A stretch of DNA of 64,000 nucleotides from Plicaturopsis crispa FD-325 SS-3 (lineage: Eukaryota > Basidiomycota > Agaricomycetes > Amylocorticiales > Amylocorticiaceae): contig KN832578.1 of NCBI GenBank assembly GCA_000827205.1, positions 1 to 64,000 of the forward strand. Reading direction: 5' to 3'. The notes beneath the pieces were generated by a model that was not told the DNA's origin, made no database searches, and saw only the letters and a program-made list of their open reading frames with translations. Both the position numbers and the translations under genes were made by a program. This document shows positions 10,256 to 22,117 of this stretch, piece by piece (the stretch's first letter is position 1; each line of letters opens with the position of its first letter).

Positions 10256-11874
10256 ATGGCCGTGTCTGAAGATGCAACGTCTGCAGCCCAAGATTTGTGA
10301 GCGGAAGAGCTGTTTCTATTCACCGTTGCTGACACTATGAGCTACGATGCAGAATGACGCGAGACTGCCTCAACCTCCTCTCTATGAGTCCGTACCGCTT
10401 GATTGTCATATCTGCGTTTGTACTAACACGTTAGGCCGACAGCAATGTTGTTTTACGACCAACTCACTACGCTCTCTTCCGAAATCACGTATATATGGAC
10501 ACGACCGCGATCCGCGTCCTCGATTGTGTTTCTACTCAACAGGCTCCTCGCATTTCTGGGAAATCTTGTCGTCGCTGTCGAGACGTTTACAGGTATTCAC
10601 CAAGAAGTACGTTCCACGTCATGCGATTGTCAAGATATTTTCTTACGCCGACGAAATACCCGCAGGAGTGCGTTCAATATGTCTCGCTGTTCTCGTTTTA
10701 GGTCTCAACTTGCCAACGTTGGCAGCTGCTCGACGTCCAGTCTCGGTCGTCAAATCATTTTAATCATAAATGAGTTGGTTGTAGGTGGTACGTCGGCTGA
10801 AATATAATTTACGGCAAAGTGTTCCTTACGACGCTTTTATCATCGTCATATCCCGCGTCACTGTGCACCCACCGTAATTGATGCGTGCAGTACTACTCAC
10901 GCTGCGCGTGCATGCACTGTACCAACACAATCGGCGGGTCCTCGCACTTCTGCTCGCCATGGGGTTTCTTACGCTCGGACTGTGCGGTGTGCGTTATTAC
11001 CTTTTTCTCTCGCTTTCATCTGATTAACCGCTACCGCAACGCTACGCAGTGGTCTATGACCGCACATACAGGCACAGTATCTCAGCAGGTCTATCCCGGC
11101 TGCCATATTGCATACACGGCGATGTCGTGCGTACTGTCCCTTGCAGCGCGCATATTTGGCTGACCCTGGTCTTGCAAAACTTGTAGCGGCTATTGTAGGT
11201 GTTCTGGTGCTCCAACGACACTTGAGCGTACACTGACTAATTGCGCGACGCAGATCTTGCTGTCCCATGGGAGATGTTGTTTGTGTTCGACTGTATGATC
11301 TACGTCCTCACGCTCCGGGCGACGTACAACGGTCACCGACAGCATCAAGGGCTGATGCTCACGAGCGGGAGACTTCCCCTCGTATCACTCCTTTTGCGCG
11401 ACGGTATGTTCCTGTCTTCCGATGTGTTTTTGTTATCCGCGTTGAGCGCCATGATGCGACTATAGGCGCTCTGTATTTCGGGCAAGTTAAATTCCACGAG
11501 TGGCTTGAATCGAGTACACTGAACAAACTTGTGCTACTCTCGAAGTGTGATCGCCCTCGCCAATCTCTCGAATATCCTGACATTCTATGTACGCCCTTCC
11601 TCTCCTGTCCTCTCATATCTCATACCCATTCCTCTGCGGCCTTGAACAGCTCAGCTCGGTGCGTGTGCTATTGTCCCTGTCTCCCGTCGCAGAATGAATG
11701 CCGACATCAATGCCACCGCACCTACAGGCGTTACTCAAAGGCTGTCTCTCGTCGTTCGCGAGCAACCTCTCCGTGCTGCTCATTTCGCGGCTCATGCTGA
11801 ACATGCACGAGAACGTCCTCACGGGAGATCCGTGGACTACGTCGACACATCATGCGCCCACGGTGCGCCTCTAG
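10256..11874 (+). CDS. DUF6533-type membrane protein, copy 1
   Basis: Many short exons together read as one polytopic membrane protein. Exon 1 (10256-10296) begins MAVSEDATSAAQD. A short exon follows at 10353. The family signature is at about 10445: MLFYDQLTTLSSEITYIWTR, then SIVFLLNRLLAFLGNLVV. Later exons give LRVHALYQHNRRVL (about 10890), DLAVPWEMLFVFDCM (about 11254), LLLRDG and a final SVLLISRLMLNMHENV exon (about 11730). DUF6533 proteins are basidiomycete seven-helix-type proteins of unknown function. This copy stops soon after the last helix, earlier than copies 3-5, and may be shortened. It is the only copy on the plus strand and lies outside the duplicated blocks. Confidence 0.7.
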
Positions 11875-12636
11875 GGGAGGGACGGGGCTGCGTCGCAGGA
11901 ACGGCTATCACGCGGAGACTTGGTTCGTATCGGTTCTGATAATTTGACGCCGCCGGCAGCTCCAGTGTAACTACTTTACAATTAATGACCCATGCTACGC
12001 ATCTTCCCTCAGGCCGCTGTCTTCGCGTCATTCCGAAATTCCGAATTTTGTGCAGTCGCAATGAGTGCTGCGAGAGTTACGCTCGGGAGAAGCTCTCGAG
12101 TTGATGGCTCGCGTACTCTCCTCAGCGTCGACAGGGTATACAAGCGTGGAATCCGCGTAGTTTGAGTATCCGACGGGTGCGTCTAAGAGACGAGTCCTGA
12201 CGGTATAGTCGAAATGGGCGGTCGTAGCCGAGGAGCACTGCATGGTGCGTCTGTCGCAGCATCGAAGACCGGTGTCTGAATCGCTTCTGAATCATGGGTA
12301 TGGGGATGGACGTCGCTGACGACTCACCAGGCTCAACGAAACGGCATCTTATTACCTCGGTCAACGTAGACTGCATGAACTCACCGATATCGATATGTTG
12401 TCCAAATTGTCGGCGACAAGTCATTTTCCGTTGGCGTATGCCAGCCTCGGAGGTGCAGCCGAGCGTTGCTAGAGAGGTACGTTTGCGATGCATGCGCGAC
12501 CAAGTACTCGCACGAGAAGTGCAAATGCGAATGGCGTGAATGCACGAATAACCCAGTCCGCAATGCCTCGCCATATCCCTTCAAACTTGGTGAGAGAAGA
12601 TAAATAGTTATCGATGTATTTACACTGACACTGGCG
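11875..12636. other. Intergenic, partly shared with 19.4-19.85 kb
   Basis: From about 12340 to 12636 the sequence matches the stretch upstream of 19850, with shared words such as CTGCATGAACTCACCGA, so it is the left edge of a duplicated block. No gene is recognised. Confidence 0.6.
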
Positions 12637-14324
12637 TCAAGTATCGGGACCGACACGAACCATTTCTGTATGTGCTGCTTGCTCCCCCGGTGCGGCCCTC
12701 TCTGTCCGCTCGAGGAACACTAAGGGTGTACGATAGTTTGTACCTTCACTCCAAAAATTGGTCGTCAGGATGCCCGGCGACGCGTACTTGTGCATGTTCA
12801 GCATAAGCCGCGACACGAGCAGCACGGAGAAGTTGCTCGCGAAGGTCGAGAGACAGCCTTTCAAAAATGGCTGTGGTTTTAGCTGAATTAGTGTCCAAAA
12901 TGTGACGAGGGGAATATCATGCACTCGCCGAGCTGAGCTGTATAGAGAAGAAAGGGAGAAATTTTCAAGATGTCATCGATTCGGTCTAACCAGGACGAAA
13001 TCGGACGTACATAAAAGGTCAGGATGTTTGAGAGATTAGCCAGGGCCATTACACTTTGAAAGCAGCAAGAACCAGTCAGTATCTCGACGCATACTGCCCG
13101 TACAAACAGAAGTTACCCGAAGTATACGGCGCCTGCAATTGAGCAACACTCAGCGACAACAAACACGCTGTTTGAGTACATTGACTCACCATCGCGTAGA
13201 AGTAAAGACACGAGAGGAAGTCTCCCGTTGAGCGTTATGCCACGATGTTGTTGATGGGCGGTGTACGTTGCCCGAAGCGTGAGGGCGAAAATTATACAGT
13301 CGGTCACAAACAGCATCTCCCATGGAATAGCGAGATCTACATATGGTAGGTCAGTGAATGTATGAGACTCGCTAGAGTGAGTCACCCACAATCGCCGCTG
13401 CGGTTTCCGGAGGACCACTGAGTCAGCGAGACACAGGTCGAAAGCCTCGAGCATGGAACGCACGATTTTCGTGTATTCGCCATATGGCAACCAGTATAGA
13501 CCTGTTTAAATACCGTGTTCTTTTGAGAGGTCAAGGCCCACTGTAAAAAGCCATGGGGTGGGTATTTAAATGATGGCGAGAAAAATGATAAATAACGCAC
13601 ACCGCCTAATCCGAGTGTCAGCAATCCCGTGGCGAGCAGAAATGCAAGGACACGTCGACTGCGTTGGTATAATGCATACACGCGCAGGGTGAGTATCACT
13701 GCACGTACGGCCGGGATATGGCGAGTCCATATTGACCAGATGCATGGTAGATCACGAATGGGTAGTAAGTAAACGCGTCGTGATAAACTGTATTTCAATC
13801 GACGTACCGCATACGACCACCTCATTTACGATTAGAATGATTTGGCTTCCGAGACTATACGCCGGGCAGCTGCCAACACTCGCAAATTGAGATCCAGAAG
13901 GGGTACAAAAATACACGCAACGTACTCCTGCCAGTAAACCGTGAGTGTAAGGGAAATTGCACGTTGTGGCACGTACCTCCGGTGGGAAGCGGGTAAATGT
14001 CACGGCAGCGAAGACGATGTTGCGTGTGAACGCCAGATACCTGTTCAGTAGGAACAAAATTGAAGACACGGATCGCGGTCTCGTCCATATGTACGCGATT
14101 TCGGCTGGAAGCGTTAGAAGTTGGTCGTAACACAGCATCGCTGTCGACCAGATGGGTCAGTATAAGTGCATACAGCAGGATTGATTATTACGAACTCATA
14201 GAGAGCAGGTGAAGGTAGTTCTGGGTGGTCCTTGATCGCAGCTCGTAGAATCAGCCACAGTAAAGAGCAACATTTCCACTCACGAATCTTGAGCTGCAGA
14301 CACTACATCTTCAGACGCGGCCAT
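12637..14324 (-). CDS. DUF6533-type membrane protein, copy 2
   Basis: On the minus strand the first exon starts MAASEDVVSAAQD at 14324. The signature exon (about 14138-13970) reads MLCYDQLLTLPAEIAYIWTR and SILFLLNRYLAF. Then come QIILIVNEVVV (about 13830), LRVYALYQRSRRVLAFLLAT (about 13680), DLAIPWEMLFVTDCIIFALT (about 13335) and FSVLLVSRLMLNMHKYASPG (about 12840-12770). The C-terminus ends VGPDT and does not reach the SGSSV end of copies 3 and 5, so its last codons lie in another frame. Probably seven membrane helices. The function of the family is unknown. Confidence 0.68.
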
Positions 14325-14888
14325 CGAGGGTCGAAAAAGAGGCGCAAGGCGAAGATTTTGCATCCTGGGCCTTATGAGACGCGAGAGGTAGACTACCAAT
14401 GGCATTTCAGTTACTGAATTTAGACTGAGTCAATCAGTGCGCAGATGCTTACCGAAAGAATCGAATAGGCGCCCTCGGGGTGCCGTCCTTTTCCTGAGGA
14501 TCTATCGTTTGTTACTTGCGGCAGTCAAGTCTCCGCCCAAGACTAGCTTTGATAAACGGCGATGTCGAGGGTCCAGCTGATATATTTTGAGCCATGAGAT
14601 TGCGTAGTTCGAGAGCAACGATAAGAGTGAAACTGAGCTAGAGATGATCAGCATTGAAGAACTTGCGTCCCAAGCTAAACGACACTTCGAATTTTTGTGG
14701 GACTAGTACTGTCCCGGGGGCTGTCAGCACCGAAGATGATTAAGGCCTTGGAGTTCTCCAGTGCATCCAGGAATAGACGCGCCTAAGCAAAAAGCATACT
14801 GCGCGCCAAATCTATCAAGAAACGAACGATTGGTCAGTAATTGCTTAGTGTCCTTGATACACAGAGAAATAGTCGGTTGTCAAAATAT
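14325..14888. other. Spacer between DUF6533 copies 2 and 3
   Basis: No gene is visible. The spacer is homologous over most of its length to the spacer between copies 4 and 5 (22118-22720). The promoter of copy 2 lies at its left end. Confidence 0.6.
14364..14376 (-). promoter_or_regulatory. TATA-like element of DUF6533 copy 2
   Basis: The minus-strand word CTTATAA-like (here TCTCATAAGGCCCAGG) stands about 40-50 bp before the ATG at 14324. It is the diverged equivalent of the element before copies 1, 3 and 4. Confidence 0.4.
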
Positions 14889-16532
14889 TTACACTGAACT
14901 TCCCGACGCTGAGTTGTCCAAATCGTCACTACCGTGTGCTTGCCGCTCATCCGGCGCTGTCCTATCTATCCTTTCCAGAGACATCACATGCGTTCTCCGC
15001 GTGTCCCCACACCTGGAAGTGGTCGTCATGATGCCCGAGGACGCGTGCTTGTGCATCAACAGCATGGAGAGGTTGCTCGAGAACGTTGCGAGACAGCCTT
15101 TCAGTAGATCCTACATGTACATCTGCATTAGTAGCTGTACTGTAACGGACAAGGTGGACTGCTCACCGAGCTGAGCTATTTCGGACGTAGAATAAAAAAT
15201 GTAAGGATGTCATCGATTCAATTGAGGGTGACCAAAGGGCGGCGTACATAGAATGTGAGGATGTTCGATAGATTGGAGAGTGCCATGGCACTTCAAAGAA
15301 CCATGAATCAGTACATCCTTTGACGAGGCAAATAAGATGTGCCTCACCCGAAATAAAGCGTGCCTAGAACAAAAAAGACAGTCAGCAATAGCAAAGACAT
15401 TTCGAAGCCGACAAGCATACCATCACGTAGGAAGAGATATACGAGAGATATCCTACTACCGGTGAGCATTAATCCTCGAGATTGGCGATGGCTGTTGTAT
15501 GTCGCGCGAACTGTGAGAACAAATATCATGCAGTCGAATACAAACAGCATCTCCCACGGTGTAGCGATGTCTATAAAACGTCGAGTGAGCTTTCGGGATT
15601 TCCTACGATTCATACTACACTCACAATAACCGCTGAGTTTTTAGGCAGACCGAGGTCAGCGAGATATGGAGGAAGGATTCCAGAATTTTTACCCACGAAA
15701 TCGTCGTATTTGCCATATGGCACCCAGCGGGGGCGATCTGGGTTACCTTGCTTTTCTGGGCCGACAATGACCACTATGAACGGTCGTAGTTGTAGCCATT
15801 AGCGCGCGAGAAAAAGCAGTGGAGCAAATTGACTTACGCCGCTCAAACCGACACCTAAAATGGCGACGACGAGTACAAGAGTAAGGACGCGCTGATTGTG
15901 CCGGTATAACGCGTGTACGCGCAACCCGAGAATAGCTACAGACGGCGGACGACGTGGTCTCATTTTAGTCGTGGAATAGAGGCCAAGTTCAAGGTGCGTA
16001 CCGGATACCACCACTTCATTCACGAACAATAAAAGTTCGCGAGCGAGATTATACTGTGAGCAGCTACCAGAGGTTGTCAGCATAGATCTAGGATGCAAGG
16101 ACGCGGATACCCAAGCGGACTCCTGGTCAGATATCGCGTCAATACAGATAAATCAGCGACCACGCGGCTAACAACACACTTTCAGTGGGAAAGGACCGAA
16201 CATCACGGCAGCCGCCACGAGGTTTCCCGCGAATCCCAGCCACCGGTTCAGCAAGAACAGGATTGAAGACAAGGAACGTGGCCTCGTCCATATGTACGCA
16301 ATCTCGTCTGACAATGTGAGGAGGTGGTCGTAATATAGCATGGCTGTCGGTGCAGTGTTTCAGTGTTCGTGTAGAAAATCGAGACTGAGAGTCGCTCACT
16401 CGTCGGGATAAGGATAAGGATGTCGTGTATAAGCCTGTATCACGGTCGACGGTATCAGCGTAGGGGACGGAAAATAGAGCATGTCGCTCACGAATCTCGG
16501 GCTGCAGACACCGTATCCTCAGAGGCGGACAT
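14889..16532 (-). CDS. DUF6533-type membrane protein, copy 3
   Basis: Exon 1 reads MSASEDTVSAARDS from the ATG at 16532. The signature exon near 16340 reads MLYYDHLLTLSDEIAYIWTR and SILFLLNRWLGFAGNLVAAA. Further exons give ELLLFVNEVVVSG (about 16040), LRVHALYRHNQRVL (about 15920), DIATPWEMLFVFDCMIFVLT (about 15560), FLRDGM, ALYFG and a terminal exon ending SASGSSV at 14889. Both ends agree with copy 5, so this is one of the better-preserved copies. It would be a polytopic membrane protein of about 300 residues. Family function is unknown; a receptor-like role is often guessed from topology only. Confidence 0.72.
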
Positions 16533-16580
16533 GGAGGCGTTTCACAAGGGTCGATGCAGTACCGCAACGGGCACTTGCGT

Positions 16581-16595
16581 CCTGCTCGTTATAAG
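16581..16595 (-). promoter_or_regulatory. TATA-like element of DUF6533 copy 3
   Basis: CTTATAACGAGCAGG on the minus strand lies about 50-60 bp upstream of the ATG at 16532. It is identical over its core to the elements before copies 1 and 4. Confidence 0.5.
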
Positions 16596-16714
16596 CCGTA
16601 GAGAAGATATGATGGATACGGTACTGGTATTGCAAGTCAGTTCATCAACACAGAGAAACACCTTGCTCACAGATTTCAACTTGTTCCGGTAGGCGCCTGG
16701 GCGTCAAGATCCAT

Positions 16715-17105
16715 CGCTTGCGATTTGCAGCGGGGAGTTCACCCATACGAATCACGCCCGTCTTCGTGCGTTTCCTCGGACACGTCGCTGGCTCCGTGTC
16801 CTGCACGCAGGTGCCAACATCGTCGGGCTTCGCAAGCCCGGCTGTCGCAGTAGAAGAACCAGCGCGCGTGCGACAGGATCCGTCTCAGCATTTGAAGGGC
16901 GTACCACCCCGTGAGCTCACTCGACTGCTTCACCCTCGGGTGGTTGACGAACTCGAATGATTACGTATCGCTCCGAGCTCGTGCCCGGCGTTCGCGAGGC
17001 ACTGGACGATGCTGCGGACGCGATGGTAAGCCAGGAGGACATGATCGTTGGCGCCGGTCCAGTCGTCTCCCCGATAGATGGCAGTGCTGCAGGGTACAGA
17101 AAGCG
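16715..17105 (-). pseudogene. Scrambled F-box gene pieces
   Basis: On the minus strand, 17040-16915 matches the sixth exon of the F-box gene at 17921-19349 (IVQxLANAGHELGAIR and the following bases). It is followed downstream, at about 16900-16740, by a match to that gene's first exon (sequence around GCCGGGCTTGCGAAG and GAGGAAACGCACGAAGAC). The order is therefore reversed relative to the intact gene, last part first. A tandem pair reduced by deletion would give this, with the tail of one copy fused to the head of the next. It is not expected to be functional. Confidence 0.7.
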
Positions 17106-17920
17106 GCGTCTGCGGAATCCGAGCGCAACAATGTGTGTTTGAAACCACTATCAAATGTAGTAAGGATCTTGGCGCTAAAAATGATACAACGATGTTGCAT
17201 ACCGAAACAGCATGTTTATAAAACTTACGCAGTGGTCGTCAGCGTCTGGTGCGGGCAGTGGTCGAAGTCGATTTCATCGCGTCTCAGAGGGCGTCGCGTG
17301 CCGTGCAATTTCAAGGAGCTGATAGTATTGGTCGTGCACAGATCTCCAGGAGGGAAAGACGCTGCATAAACAACAGACCGGTTCACGCCCGAGACTCATC
17401 TATACTTTTTAAAAACCTGAATTTAGTCCGTGTAAGTCTATAACCCGGCATGTAGCATGATAAACATACCTCAAGCAAAGATACGCTTGCACGGTTCATA
17501 GTATGGGAGGAAAGAACAGACGCTGAGGCTCAACATACACTTTACTCGCCACCATCGGTGGTCAATCGGTAGTCAGTCGGTGGTGCTTCGCCAGGTTTCT
17601 AGAGTGCATGTAGCTCCGCCGAGTAGAACGAGAGATGCAATGTAGTATGTGTATTTTGTGTTGTCTGAGTAGGCCGCAAGTTCGTCGTCGTCGTCGCGGC
17701 GAACGATCCTTGAACCTTCTGACTCCCAAGTTAGGGTTAGGGTTAGTCAAACTCAGTGGCACGGCGCATGTGACTAAATACTTTGCTTTACGCGAGACAT
17801 AAGCGCGCTCAATTTCTGAAAATCGACTTCAACACTGTTCAACGTTCAACATTGACGTCAACAGTCAACTTTGAGCTGCTGCTTTCTCGACATACTTCCA
17901 GTGCTCTTACACTTCAAATA
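17106..17920. other. Upstream region of the F-box gene
   Basis: No gene is recognised. It contains TTAGGGTTAGGGTTAG at 17731-17746, a telomere-like (telobox) word about 175 bp before the F-box start codon. Confidence 0.5.
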
Positions 17921-19349
17921 ATGAAACGTAGATCCTGCCGCACGCGCGCTAGTCCTTCGACTGCAACAGCCGGGCTTGCGAAGGCTGACGATGCTGGCAC
18001 CTGTGTGCAGGACGCGGAGCCAGCGACGCGCCCGAGGAAACGCACGAAGACAACACAGGAAGTCACTCGCATGGTCGAGCAGGAGCAGACAGAGCTAGAA
18101 GAACTTCACGTCGAACGAGCCGATTTCATGGAATTGCCACTCGAGATCGTCTTCGAGGTACGTTCACCGCCAGTTCGCCGTGGTACCATCCGATTTAATG
18201 CCGTCGACTAGGTGCTGGGGCATATGAGACCGCAGGAATTACTTCTGCTCGCACGAATGAGCAAGCCTCTGCGCGATATTCTCATGCACCGGCGCACAGG
18301 CGCTTCGATCTGGAAGGCCGCCTTCGCAAATTGCCCAGACATACCCGCCTGTCCGCCCGACTTGAACGGGCCGCAGTACGCGAACCTCTTGTTCTGTAAC
18401 CTTTGCCACGTACGTCTCCTTTTCGTCTGAATATCCCGTCCGCAACACTCACGCCCCCGTAGATCTGTCTGGGACCGAACCCGAAAACATTCTGGAGACT
18501 CCGCGTCCGGTACTGCTCGCACTGCACGTATGAAAAGTTCGTCGCTCGATTCGTTTCTACGGTATATCGCACTGACCTGCGCCGTCATAGAGCTACCGAT
18601 GAAAACGAGGTTCCATCCGTCGGGTCTGCCTACGTGATGTCCGAGTGGTATGGACGCGGCCGGGGTAAGTGACTCGTAGATGCAGTTCAAGACCTATTTG
18701 CAATGCTAATTCGCAACACAGCATTGGTCGGCATACCGGGATACGCTGTGGGAGACCTATCACTGTTCAAGAGCATACTCCCTGCTTTGACCAAGGAGGG
18801 GAAAAGGCGGGCATTACTGAAAGACGTTAATGCGCGGCTGAACCGAATTGATAAAGTACGTGCAAGTCATTGTGCATCGTTGACTATCACTCACGAGCTC
18901 GTAACGGCGTTCCTCAGCATGCTTGGGCTTGCAAGGAGTGGACTCGGAAGCAGAGAGAAAAGCGCTCGCGGGAGCTCGCCAGGATCCGACACCGTAGACT
19001 CGCCGAGTGAATCCCCACACATTCCCATAATTTCATCCTCCGACTCACATACCATCACGCGCGCAGAATCGTTCAGCGGCTTGCTAACGCAGGGCACGAG
19101 CTCGGCGCGATACGCAAATCGTTCGAGTTCGTCAACAACCCGAGGGTGAAGCAGTCGATTGCGCTCACGGAGAGTGGTACGTCCCGCGCTAGTGCCGCTG
19201 ATATAGAGTATGGATGCTGTGGTGACTAACGGTGAGGGTTGGCAGAATGGGAGCGCATCGCGCCGGAGCTCGTGAGCTACGTCGAGAAGCAGAAGGCGAA
19301 GGCGCAGAAGGCTCCGTACAAACGACCGTACCGCTCGCGTGTTAAGTAG
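17921..19349 (+). CDS. F-box protein, intact, 357 residues
   Basis: Seven exons join in phase: 17921-18157, 18212-18409, 18463-18664, 18722-18855, 18918-19006, 19067-19176 and 19246-19349, with introns of 52-69 bp. The N-terminus is basic (RPRKRTKTT), a likely nuclear signal. The F-box is at residues 69-120 (MELPLEIVFEVLGHMRPQEL, LLLARMSKPLR). After it come a conserved ASIWKAAF and PxLNGPQYANLLF segment and a CxxC pair, CSHC, typical of the agaricomycete F-box family. The C-terminal third is helical. F-box proteins act as substrate adaptors of SCF ubiquitin ligases; the substrate here is unknown. The gene sits between the two duplicated DUF6533 blocks, and its scrambled relative lies just to the left. 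Confidence 0.85.
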
Positions 19350-19850
19350 CTACCGGGAAGGGCCAGGGACGTCGCCGTGGACTCACCCAGTCATATCTGA
19401 CGGCACGGTATTGGCTTGGTCAACATAGATGGAGCTGCATGAACTCACCGACATATTGTTCATATTGTTGGCGATACAAGCATATACTTATGCGTGCAGC
19501 CGTGGAGCGCCGATTAACGACGTTTGCAACGAAAGAAAGATGAGAGTGCTAAGTGTAGGATCCATTATAGCTCTCGGTGACATGCCTCTGACCGCAGACA
19601 TGTGCATGTCGTCGCGCCGATCGACTTTGAGCAGGGGCAAGGCTGCACGAAGTGTGCATTACGATGAGCCGACGTCTAGAGGTGTCGTCCGCAGCCATCC
19701 GCGTAGGAGTACTCACACGACTGGACAGGTCGAATGGTGCGGATGCACAAGCATGGATATCCGACATGTCCCACCTCTCGTCAAAGACCAAAATGCCGCG
19801 CCGTGTCTTTTATTTGATCTACAAGATAATATGGGGAGTCGTCAAAGTGT

Positions 19851-22117
19851 TCACACTGACCCCGTCGTCAAAGTTTCGGAGCTGACACGGACCAAATCTA
19901 GATCTGTATGTGCTGGCCGCTCCCCCGGCGCCATGTCCATCCGCGTGAGGAACACTATGGGTGAACGATGTGTACCTTCAGTCCAGAAGTCGGTCGTGAG
20001 GATGTCCGGCGACGCGTGCTTGTGCATGTTCAGCATAAGCCGAGACATGAGCAGCACGGAGAAGTTGCTCGCGAAGGTCGACAGACAGCCTTTCAGCAGT
20101 GGCTGTTGGATTAGCGGCGTTAGGACTCCATAAGTGATGCGGAGGGGATCATGTACTCACGGAGCTAAGCTGTTTGCACAAGAGAGGGAGAATTCGTTGA
20201 GATGTCATAAATCTAGTCAAGTAGAACGGAGCGACGTACATAGAAAGTCAGGATGTTTGATAAATTGGCGAGGGCCATGACGCTTCAACGCAACACAAGT
20301 CAGTGCCTCGACGCAAGTCGGCCATAATATGTGTTACCCGAAATATAGGGCGCCTATGATTGCGTGTTAATTAACAACATAGATCGCATCCTGGGGCACA
20401 AGGACATACCGTCGCGCAAAAGGAGAATTGCGAGAGGAAGTCTCCTCCCGGTGAGCATTAGCCCTCGATGTCGCCGATGCTCATGGTAGGTCGCCCGAAG
20501 GGTAAGGCCAAAGATCATGCAGTCGAAGGTGAACAGCATCTCCCACGGTATAGCAAGGTCTACAGGAAGCCTGTGAGCGAAGCGTCTTCGTTTAAGTAGA
20601 CGGGCCCACTGACACTCGCCGCTGAAGTTGTCGGAAAACTACAGGGTCAGCGAGACACAGCTGAAATTGGAGAACACGGTGCGCACGATGCTGCTGTATT
20701 TGCCATATGGCACCCCGTAGAGGCCTGTTTGGATACGGCGCTTTTCTGAGAGGTAAAGGACCACTGTCGAGATCCGCCTTGGAGGTTACTTCAATGACGG
20801 CGAGGGATTGTTGGAATGACTCACACCGCTTATTCCGATGGCCACAAGTCCCGCAGCAAGCACAAAAGTAAGGATGCGCCGATCACGCTGGTATAACGCA
20901 TACACGCGCAATGTGAGTATGGCTTCACGGTGTTGGATAGGCGCGTAAGCATCGACTCGCAGTGAGATGCCCTACAAACGACGTACCGCATACTAGCACC
21001 TCACTTATGACCAAAACAATCTGACGTGCGAGATTGAACGCTGAGCAGCTGTCGACGTGCGTATCGCCTCCTCCTCACCCACTTTCCGCTCTTTAACCAG
21101 CGCTCGCCCGATAGACAGTGTATACATAAATTCCCCGCCGCGCGCCTTCTAACCGCAGGCAACGGGTCGGAAAGCGCGATAACAGCGCTCACGCAGGCGC
21201 CTGCGATCGACGTCGTGGGGATAGGGTTCTCGTCGGGCGAGATTTCCGTGTACGACGTGCGCGCCGATGAGCGGCTCATGCGCATGCACATGGAGGGCGG
21301 TGGGATTCGTGCTCTAGGCTTCAGGAGTGGTGCGTTCTCTACGTCACGGTTTCACAGCGTAGATTTCTCACGGTCTCTTTGTAGATGGACACCCGGTGTT
21401 AGCCTCCGCGTCGTCGACGGGGCACATTGCACTGTGGGACCTCAACTCTGGCGGCCGGTTGCTGCATATCATCCGTGGGGCGCATGATGGTGCAGTCAGC
21501 GCCGTTGAATGGATACCGGGACAGCCGGTGCTCGTCACATCTGGTGAAGACAACAGCGTCAAGGTACGCATTCACCGTCTATATTCTACCCTGTCATGTG
21601 CAGAGTGATTGATATCGACTTAATCCAGCAATGGCTGTTCGACTCGCCGACGGCGCGAGTTGAGATCCAGAACGAGGACAACAATAAACAAGCATCGAAC
21701 GCACTCCTGCAAGTCTTCCGTGAGTATGGGGACGTGACCTGATGGTTGCACGTTTTAGAACGTACTTCTGGCGGGAAGCGCATGAATGTCACAGCAGCAA
21801 CTACGAGATTTCCTATGAGACCCAGCCACTTATTCGATAGAAATAAAATTGAAGACACAGATCGCGGTGTCGTCCATATGTGCGCGATTTCGGCGGGGAG
21901 CGTTAGAAGCTGGTCGTAATACAACATCGCTGTCAGCGAAGGGTGTCAGCAGAACTACAAATATCGGAACTGAATATCACAGACTCATGGAGAGGAGGTC
22001 GAGGTAGTCGTGCACCATACTTTATCGTGGCGCATAGCATCAGCTACAGTCAAGAGAACTAAGCACTGTCACTCACGAATCTCGTGCTGCAGACACCGCG
22101 TCCTCAGACGCGGCCAT
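19851..22117 (-). pseudogene. DUF6533-type gene copy 4, interrupted
   Basis: The minus-strand parts are MAASEDAVSAARDS (22117), MLYYDQLLTLPAEIAHIWTT and SILFLSNKWLGLIGNLVVAA (21927-21790), DLAIPWEMLFTFDCMIFGLT (about 20560), LLLRDG, and FSVLLMSRLMLNMHKHASPD to a proper end LTTGSV at 19851. Between the second and third coding parts lies a 0.6 kb foreign insert (21063-21657) on the opposite strand. Aligned with copy 2, the DUF6533 sequence resumes exactly on both sides of it (GCAGCTG on the left, TTGAGATCCAG on the right). If spliced out the protein might survive, but the gene is best regarded as disrupted. Confidence 0.65.
21063..21657 (+). pseudogene. Inserted genomic fragment of UTP21 (WDR36)
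   Basis: Three exon pieces read AIDVVGIGFSSGEISVYDVR ... MEGGGIRALGFRS (21159-21333), then DGHPVLASASSTGHIALWDL ... SGEDNSVK (about 21385-21563), then QWLFDSPT (about 21630-21655). These are successive WD40 blades of UTP21, the U3 snoRNP/SSU-processome protein. The introns between them (starting GTGCG and GTACG, ending GTAG and CCAG) are still present, so it was copied from genomic DNA rather than from mRNA. It carries neither start nor end of the gene and cannot encode the protein. It lies antisense inside DUF6533 copy 4. Confidence 0.85.

Larger units (their letters stand above)
12340..16600. repeat. Duplicated block I (DUF6533 copies 2 and 3)
   Basis: The order here is left flank, DUF6533 gene, intergenic spacer, DUF6533 gene and promoter. 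It is repeated in the same orientation at about 19.4-24.44 kb. Not only genes but also spacers match: 14420-14600 aligns with 22220-22400, and 14700-14885 with 22540-22720. This points to a segmental duplication of a gene pair. Confidence 0.75.

Noticed and set aside
21063-21657. A working UTP21 gene
   Set aside because: Only a few WD40 blades are present, with no start or end, and it is embedded antisense in another gene.
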